In this document: positions 58,984-64,000 of the stretch, piece by piece
Layout of the letters: each line of letters opens with the position of its first letter
Position numbering within the stretch: position 1 is the stretch's first letter
Assembly (NCBI RefSeq): GCF_037126465.1
Contig: NC_088207.1
Coordinates: forward strand, 46,558,143-46,622,142
Reading direction: 5' to 3'
DNA: 64,000 nucleotides
Origin: Ornithodoros turicata
Lineage: Eukaryota; Arthropoda; Arachnida; Ixodida; Argasidae
The notes under the pieces: model-generated
What the model was told of the DNA's origin: nothing
Database searches by the model: none
Seen by the model: the letters and a program-made list of their open reading frames with translations, nothing else
Program-made: the position numbers and the translations under genes

Positions 58984-60555
58984 TTAACCGTTGGCCAGTT
59001 CTAGCGGATACAGCAGTTGCACCGGTCTTCTTCGCAAAGTCCCATCAGGTAGGCGTACGGTGCAAGCCCTGACTTTCTCATCCCTGCCGCAGAATACGTC
59101 CACAATCCTGCACAACTTCCAGAGCGGCCGTGGTTGTTTCTCATCGTGCAAGATGACTATGTCGCCAGGTTTGAGCGCTGATGACTTGAAAACTCTCGAC
59201 GAACGAGATGACTGCAGTTCGGCCAAGTATTCCTTGTGCCATCTTTTCCAAAAGTGGGCAAGACCCCTTTGTCGACTTGTCCAAATTTCGTCTAATGATA
59301 GTTTCGTTGAGGTAACTGTGGTTAACACTTGGGATTTCATTTCTTCAAGTTCTTCGGACGCAAACCGTGTCGTTGGGGGCCTTCCTGGCCACGAGCTCTC
59401 GTCGCTGACGATCCACGGTGGTCCCTTCCACCACAACTGACTCTCGATCAGTCGTTGAGCTGATATTCCTCTTGTCATTAAGTCAGCGGGATTCTCTTTG
59501 CTCGGACAGTAGTGCCAAGGATGCGAATCGCTGTTCTTTTGAATTTCGGTCACTCGGTTCCTTACGAATGGTTTCCATCTTGCTGCATCGCCCTGGATCC
59601 AATGGAGTGTGATCATACTGTCGGTCCAGAAATGCACGCCGCTAACTTCAAGCTTGAGGTTTCCGCCGATGTACTGAAATAGGCGTGATGCCACGAGGCT
59701 CGCCATCAACTCTAGACGGGGCAGCGTCAGTTGTTTTAGTGGAGCGATTCTTGACTTCGCCAGAACCAGTGTCGTCGTCGTCCTTCCTGTTAAGTCCCTT
59801 ACGCACAGGTACACTACCGCGCCGTAGGCTGCGGTGCTTGCATCCGCAAAGACGTGCAGCACTCTGCTGTCGGCGACGTCACTTAAGCCATACTCGTAAA
59901 ATCGCGGTACTTGTATCCGCGATAAATGTCTTAGGTCGTCGCACCAGTCAGCCCATTGGTGTCTGATGTCATCTGGTAGAATTTCATCCCATCCAAGTTT
60001 AAGTCGCCAAGTGCGTTGAAAACAGAGTTTAGCGGTTACGAGAAATGGCGAAATCAATCCCATTGGATCATACAGCCTTGCTGCTGTCTGTAGTACGAAA
60101 CGTTTCGTATCTTTACGTTGCTCGGAGATCTGCCTGACACTGTCCACTGCGAATGTCAGGTTGTCCGTCGCGGGATTCCAAGATAATCCAAGAACTTTCA
60201 GTACACCCGCCACTTGACCCTGTGGCATCGCTGCTGTTGCTTCCTCCTCAAACAAGTTCCTCATGGTCGGACTATTGGACGCCCATTTGTGCAACTTCAT
60301 AGAAGCAGTTTGGAATATGCTCTTCGCCTCACGGTAAAGTTTCTCGGCACTTCCTTCATCTGCTGCTCCAACCAGAAGGTCGTCAACGTACAGTGACTCG
60401 CTGAGCAACGTACACGTGACGGGGTATTCGTCTTTCAGGCTCCGCAGGTGGTGTTGTAATGTAGCTGCCAGTAGAAAGGGGCTCGACGTGGTTCCAAAAG
60501 GGACCCTGGTCATTCTGTACGTTTCGATGTCTGGCAAAGATGTCTGGCTCGCCAA
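58984..60555 (-). pseudogene. BEL/Pao pol C-terminal part: reverse transcriptase, RNase H, DUF5641; integrase missing
   Basis: 523 open codons ending in TAA just before the purine tract. The first in-frame start-like codon (TTG) is not a real start; this is the downstream part of pol. Residues 8-60 repeat PDIETYRMTRVPFG and carry the catalytic SLYVDDLLVG (YVDD 56-59). RNase H has FADAS (D238), LPRLELMAS (E282) and WTDSM (D312), followed by ENPADLMTRG (354-363). From residue about 405 the sequence passes within about 20 residues to LSLDEIWTSRQRGLAHFWKRWHKE and the DUF5641-like end (GDIVILHDE...RPVQLLYPLE). The integrase HHCC and DDE core normally found between these is absent, an in-frame deletion of several hundred codons. 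The active-site residues that remain look intact. Confidence 0.85.
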
Positions 60556-60597
60556 AAGGGACCCTGGTCATTCTGTACGTTTCGATGTCTGGCAAAG
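60494..60597 (-). repeat. Internal direct duplication in reverse transcriptase (period 58 bp)
   Basis: A 46-bp segment at 60494-60539 recurs without mismatch at 60552-60597, separated by about 12 bp of partly related filler (60540-60551). The 58-bp period is not a multiple of three, so it throws pol out of frame and makes both frames encode the same 14 residues PDIETYRMTRVPFG. Confidence 0.9.
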
Positions 60598-60815
60598 GTT
60601 GATCGTGTGTCGGAGCTTCCTTCAGCCACAGAAAACGTAGTGCATCTCTGTCAGCGTCGGTGACGCCAATCTGTAAGAAGGCCTTCTCGATGTCAGCGAC
60701 CATAGCCACCCGATATTTCCTGAAGTTCAGCAGTAATGCCACTAGGTCACAGTTCAAGTTGGGGCCACTTTCCAAATTGTCGTTCAGTGACTTCGCCTTG
60801 GCATCATGACGAGGC
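60553..60815 (-). pseudogene. BEL/Pao reverse transcriptase, central fragment in a shifted frame
   Basis: Continues the reverse transcriptase from the 781-codon frame after a frame change near 60805-60815. It reads AKAKSLNDNLESGPNL, then CDLVALLLNFRKY and VADIEKAFLQIGV, the last being motif A with its catalytic Asp. It runs through LPDIETYRMTRVPFG, where the 58-bp insertion changes frame again. Beyond that point this frame reads nonsense (EPDIFARHRN). It is an interrupted part of one domain, not a separate gene. Confidence 0.8.
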
Positions 60816-63149
60816 ATCAAATACGACCCGCAGCTTTGTCGTGCTGGCGCCTTCTCTGATTACCGCCTGATGGGGCATGTAGTACGTCCTGCCCTGCGAT
60901 GATTGATGTGGGCTTGCCACCTCCGCAATACCGCTGCGTAGCTGCTGCCGTATGACGTTGTCATACTCGCTCATGAGCTGTGGGTCACGTGTAAGCTTCC
61001 TCAGGAGTTGATGAAGTCGCTTTCGGGCGACGGCCTCGTTGCTCTCCAGATCCACTTCCGTTTTCCACGGTAGGCATACTTGATAGCCATCTTCGACCTT
61101 CACCACAGTCTCCATGAACGACGTTACAACGTCGTTATCCCTCGTATCATCGTTTTCTGTCTCACGTATTCCCAGGCTGTCCAAATCCCACAACTTTGTC
61201 ACGAGCTCTTCCAGTGGCCGCTCTTGCGTCACCGTCCGCAGCACTACCGTCTTGTCACAGTGTACAACATTTCCGCCTGTCGGGATGGGACCCTGAACAC
61301 ACCAGCCGAAGGACGTTTCGATGGCCCTCAGTCCCTTGCCGAGGTCTTCCACCTTCCCGCTGACGACTTCCCAATAATAGTCGGATCCTATGAGCACTGC
61401 GATCTCTTTGGAATCGGTCTGAATAACATCAGCTGGCTCCAGATTCTTGTCGTTCAGCTTGCTTTGTATATCTTTGTCAATCATCGGAAGAATCTGCTCG
61501 CAAATGCTGTCGGTTTCCAATGCTTCAATCTCGAAGCTCTTTTCTCCATTACGACTGCTCATTGACAATCGTACTCTCCTGAAGCTCCGTTCTGTGAGGT
61601 GGCCTCCAAACACTTCAACCGTAAGCTCCTCGGTCTCCAAATACTTGCACCCCAGTTTCTTCGCCATCCTCCTTGATATGAAGGACCGCTGGCTCCCGCC
61701 ATCAAACATGATTCTGGCAAGTGTCGTGGATATTTCTCCAGCCAGCATAGCCGTCGCAGTCTGAAGGAGAACTGTAGCCCTCCTTGAATTGTCAGCAGCT
61801 GAATGTAGGCTAACGGACGTCGTTGGCGTTGCGACAGAGTCCTGATCCCCGTCAATTTCTTTCGATCCTTTTTTCGACGCGTAGCTTGGATCGCACATTG
61901 AAGCTGCATGTCGGCCTGTGCATTTCCTGCAACGCAACCTGCTCTTGCACTCCCTGGATTGATGATTAAGTTTAGTGCATCGGTAGCACCTCCGCTCAGC
62001 TCTGAGAATCTCCTTTTTCTTCGTTAACGGAATGTCAGAATCACAATTCTCCGTCTCATGCTGTTGTGACGAACAGAATGTGCAGCGTGTCTTCCCAGCC
62101 AAGTGCTGCAGTGCGGCTACTGAAGCTGTTGGCTGGCGTTTGCGGTCGTGAGAAGTCTTGTACTGTCCCTTGTCGTCGGTTTTTTGGGTAGATGTTGCCT
62201 GCTCCCGGCTTTCTACTTCAATTCTAACCAGTTGAAGTAGGTCTGACACCTTCTTCCGGTATTGCCTCACAGCAGGGTCAGAAATTCTTGCCGTTCCGGC
62301 GCTGTCTCCAGCTTGAATATCAGATGGAACTCCCACCGGGATGGATGCCATTGCCGATTTTCTGTGATATTGCAGCACAATGTCTCTCGGTAACGAGCGT
62401 AGCAGTACAGGGTACAGCAGTGAACAGTAAGAGTCTTCACTCACACCTAGGACATTCAGTCCGCGAATGTGGGCTTGGAGTCTGTCATAGAGCTTACGAA
62501 GCTCGCGTACGTCTTCGGACAATCGTACGGGACGAATATTCAAAAGTGCTTCCATGTGATCCTGAATGATGGCAGTTTCCGTCCCATAACGTTGCTGCAA
62601 CAACTCTACTGCGTCCTTGTAGCATTCTGCTGACAAGTGCAGACCTGCTATAGCAGCTGCTGCCTCGCCGACTAATACCGACTTTAGGTAACTGAACTTG
62701 TCACTCTGGGTCAGATCTTCGTTCTGATGGATCAGCCGTTGAAATTGTTCCCAAAAGGCCTGCCAATTTCGCTGCTTGCCGTCGAACTTCAATAACTCCA
62801 ATTTAGGGAGTTTCACCTTGACTGCCGTCGATCTCGTCGTAGAAGTGGTCTGTATTCCAGTTTGTACAGATCCATTCTTCTTGCATTTCAGTCTGGCGAT
62901 GCAGGTAATCACACGGTCGTTGTATTCATATGTGCGCGTAAAATCCTCTTCGCTCTGTTCGATCTCGCTGTGTTCGATTTCAGCGTCTACGTCGTTAAGT
63001 TGCTGGTGACACGCTTGAAGCCGTTCGATCAACACATCGAGAGCGTCCAATGTGGCTTCTCCAGTCCCGCTCAGTAGACTGTTGGCTTCGGTGATGATTC
63101 GGGTCACTTGGGACCGGAGCACCTGACGTTTCTTCGGTAGATGAGACAT
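60804..63149 (-). CDS. BEL/Pao Gag-protease and start of reverse transcriptase (781 codons)
   Basis: Polyprotein N-terminal part, starting at a true ATG (MSHLPKKR). Coiled-coil-like charged segment at residues 30-95. A DUF1759-type Gag region at about 110-270 contains KLPKLEL and FDGKQRNWQAFWEQF. Three zinc knuckles follow: C356-C359-H364-C369, C388-C391-H396-C401 and C407-C410-H414-C419, which would bind the element's RNA. Then a DUF1758 aspartic protease with FDGGSQRSF at 482-490 (D483) and FGWCVQGPIP near 614-623. The frame enters reverse transcriptase at KLRVVFDASS and stops at 60804-60806; the domain continues in another frame, so a short indel has broken pol here. Gag and protease look intact. 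Confidence 0.88.
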   Translation of the reverse strand: MSHLPKKRQVLRSQVTRIITEANSLLSGTGEATLDALDVLIERLQACHQQLNDVDAEIEHSEIEQSEEDFTRTYEYNDRVITCIARLKCKKNGSVQTGIQTTSTTRSTAVKVKLPKLELLKFDGKQRNWQAFWEQFQRLIHQNEDLTQSDKFSYLKSVLVGEAAAAIAGLHLSAECYKDAVELLQQRYGTETAIIQDHMEALLNIRPVRLSEDVRELRKLYDRLQAHIRGLNVLGVSEDSYCSLLYPVLLRSLPRDIVLQYHRKSAMASIPVGVPSDIQAGDSAGTARISDPAVRQYRKKVSDLLQLVRIEVESREQATSTQKTDDKGQYKTSHDRKRQPTASVAALQHLAGKTRCTFCSSQQHETENCDSDIPLTKKKEILRAERRCYRCTKLNHQSRECKSRLRCRKCTGRHAASMCDPSYASKKGSKEIDGDQDSVATPTTSVSLHSAADNSRRATVLLQTATAMLAGEISTTLARIMFDGGSQRSFISRRMAKKLGCKYLETEELTVEVFGGHLTERSFRRVRLSMSSRNGEKSFEIEALETDSICEQILPMIDKDIQSKLNDKNLEPADVIQTDSKEIAVLIGSDYYWEVVSGKVEDLGKGLRAIETSFGWCVQGPIPTGGNVVHCDKTVVLRTVTQERPLEELVTKLWDLDSLGIRETENDDTRDNDVVTSFMETVVKVEDGYQVCLPWKTEVDLESNEAVARKRLHQLLRKLTRDPQLMSEYDNVIRQQLRSGIAEVASPHQSSQGRTYYMPHQAVIREGASTTKLRVVFDASS

Positions 63150-63244
63150 GGCGTCCGCCGTGTTCGATTCCGTTGATTCGCTGCGTCGTTACCGTTTCAG
63201 CAGTGTTCGTCGATCAGAGTCCTTCAATACCTTCAGTCCTCGAA

Positions 63245-63264
63245 GATCCCGGGTTTCGGCACCA
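63245..63264 (-). promoter_or_regulatory. Primer-binding site, tRNA-Phe type
   Basis: On the minus strand the element reads TGGTGCCGAAACCCGGGATC, 7 bp after the 5' LTR. This is complementary to the 3' end of eukaryotic tRNA-Phe(GAA) including its CCA: the T arm and acceptor read GATCCCGGGTTTCGGCA plus CCA. The match covers 20 bases as I recall the tRNA sequence. It would prime minus-strand DNA synthesis. Confidence 0.85.
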
Positions 63265-63271
63265 AAAGTTA

Positions 63272-63496
63272 TGTGAAATCGTTCGTTGGGGAGCTTCGCT
63301 CAAAGACAGGGACTCAAGCATTCCATCGCAGCATCATTTATTTGCGACCATGTCTCACGGTACCCGAACCAAGAATGACAAAAGTAAACACCAAAAAAAC
63401 AGTTCACGTGCTCCCCGCACGATCGTTGTCTTCTTCCCTTTGTAACACGTTTACAACTTCAGCCCAAAAATGTTACACGCAAAAAATGTTCTAACA
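63272..63496 (-). repeat. 5' LTR of the BEL/Pao element
   Basis: 225-bp LTR that reads identical to the copy at 58727-58951, with the AATAAA signal at 63337-63342 (minus strand). As the upstream LTR it would carry the promoter for the element, transcribed leftward. The primer-binding site starts 7 bp inside it. Confidence 0.95.
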
Positions 63497-63501
63497 ACGG
63501 G
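63497..63501. repeat. Target-site duplication ACGGG, right copy
   Basis: Five bases directly outside the right LTR, identical to 58722-58726. Confidence 0.9.
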
Positions 63502-64000
63502 CTTCCGTCGGCTCACGCTTCGCTGTATGCGGAGCCGCCGGGCCGTACAGTCCGAATAATCCGGTTTAGAACTCAGGTATTTAGGCTGGGACCGCGAAAA
63601 GAACTTCGATTAAAGCGGTTTCGTTATCAAGAGGGTTTGTTGTATTATTTTATTAAACGTATATTGTTACAACATTGTTATAATGCCTCTGCTAGTGTGG
63701 CAGCGAGATTTATGAGCGATATAGCGTTAATATAGCGTTATTGGTTTCGTAGAGGAGATGACGTCATTTTGATAATACAGTTCTTCTTATACTTACGGAG
63801 AGAAGCTGGGAAAGTCACGAAAAACGCGTGTCTTTGTGATTTTTTACTAAAATATAATGACTCGGCTCAGAAATCACATCTCCATATTTTTATTTCTCAA
63901 TCAATCAGTCAATCGGCTCACAAGTTGCTGTCACCTTCACACGGATCGATCGGGCGTGTTCACAAATTGAGCCACCGTTTACAGTTTCAGCGCTCACTCG
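63502..64000. other. No gene recognised
   Basis: Right flank of the BEL/Pao insertion: a GC-richer 60 bp then AT-rich DNA with TTTATTAAAC and CAATCAATCAGTCAATC. Continuous with the left flank across the ACGGG duplication. Confidence 0.5.

Larger units (their letters stand above)
58727..63496 (-). mobile_element. BEL/Pao LTR retrotransposon, full-length insertion, integrase-deleted
   Basis: Complete insertion of 4770 bp read on the minus strand: 5' LTR, tRNA primer site, gag, protease, reverse transcriptase, RNase H, a C-terminal DUF5641-like segment, purine tract, 3' LTR. The LTRs are 225 bp each, start TG and end CA, and read as identical. The insertion is bracketed by a perfect 5-bp duplication ACGGG (58722-58726 and 63497-63501), the size expected for this superfamily. 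Autonomous BEL/Pao elements are usually 6 kb or longer; the shortfall here is the missing integrase (HHCC and DDE domains) around 59290-59330. Pol is also interrupted by a short indel near 60805-60815 and by a 58-bp insertion at 60494-60551. BEL/Pao assignment rests on the gag DUF1759 region, the three zinc knuckles, the DGGS protease, the YVDD reverse transcriptase and the FADAS/LELMAS/WTDS RNase H. Identical LTRs indicate recent integration (inference). Confidence 0.93.

Noticed and set aside
1..64000. CRISPR arrays, operons, rRNA genes or a defence system
   Set aside because: No regularly spaced direct repeats, no tightly packed same-strand genes and no rRNA motifs. The sequence is eukaryotic repeat-rich DNA.

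Overview
This window looks like repeat-rich nuclear DNA of an arthropod, most likely a tick (about 0.7 by recognition). The main reason is a tRNA-derived SINE with a serine/leucine-type A box, a TTCGAATCC B box and a body rich in CCCTGGGTTTTCC and TCGGCCCAG, present in both orientations; it resembles the Ruka-type SINEs of ixodid ticks. Other support is I-type LINEs with RNase H, a BEL/Pao element and many TA-flanked MITEs. There are no bacterial-style operons, rRNA, CRISPR array or genuine tRNA genes. I recognise no host protein-coding exon in 64 kb, so this is intergenic or intronic sequence.

Layout. 1-21 kb: unremarkable AT-rich DNA holding a perfect 37-bp-arm palindrome (3530-3605), a degenerate MITE (4470-5107), two TA-flanked MITEs (8897-9149 and a 249-bp foldback at 13257-13505), microsatellites and a minus-strand SINE (18637-18895). 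21.1-23.1 kb: a broken LINE reverse transcriptase/RNase H. 27.5-28.0 kb: a second member of the 8.9-kb MITE family. 29.8-30.6 kb: a hAT-type MITE with a perfect 8-bp target duplication. 33.9-35.5 kb: a second, different LINE, 5' truncated and frameshifted. 35.7-39.4 kb, minus strand: a LINE with an unbroken frame of about 1170 codons covering partial endonuclease, reverse transcriptase and RNase H. 43.5-44.6 kb: one hAT MITE inserted in another. 44.7-45.3 kb: a TTAA-flanked MITE. 48.4-48.7 kb: a plus-strand SINE with intact Pol III boxes. 49.8-51.0 kb: a hAT MITE split by a TA-flanked element. 53.3-57.8 kb: foldback MITEs, including a 1.33-kb inverted-repeat element with a MITE nested in it. 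58.7-63.5 kb, minus strand: a complete BEL/Pao LTR retrotransposon insertion.

The strongest object is the BEL/Pao insertion. It has two 225-bp LTRs that read identical, a perfect ACGGG target duplication, a 20-nt primer-binding site matching the 3' end of tRNA-Phe, and a purine tract beside the 3' LTR. It is therefore recent. Yet its pol lacks the whole integrase zinc-binding and catalytic core, and reverse transcriptase is broken by a short indel and by a 58-bp insertion that is mostly a duplication. If these defects predate insertion, it is a non-autonomous deletion derivative moved in trans.

Nothing suggests genes acting together in a pathway. The history is successive insertions, several nested, with target duplications that let their order be read. 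All similarity statements come from reading by eye; no alignment or database search was run.
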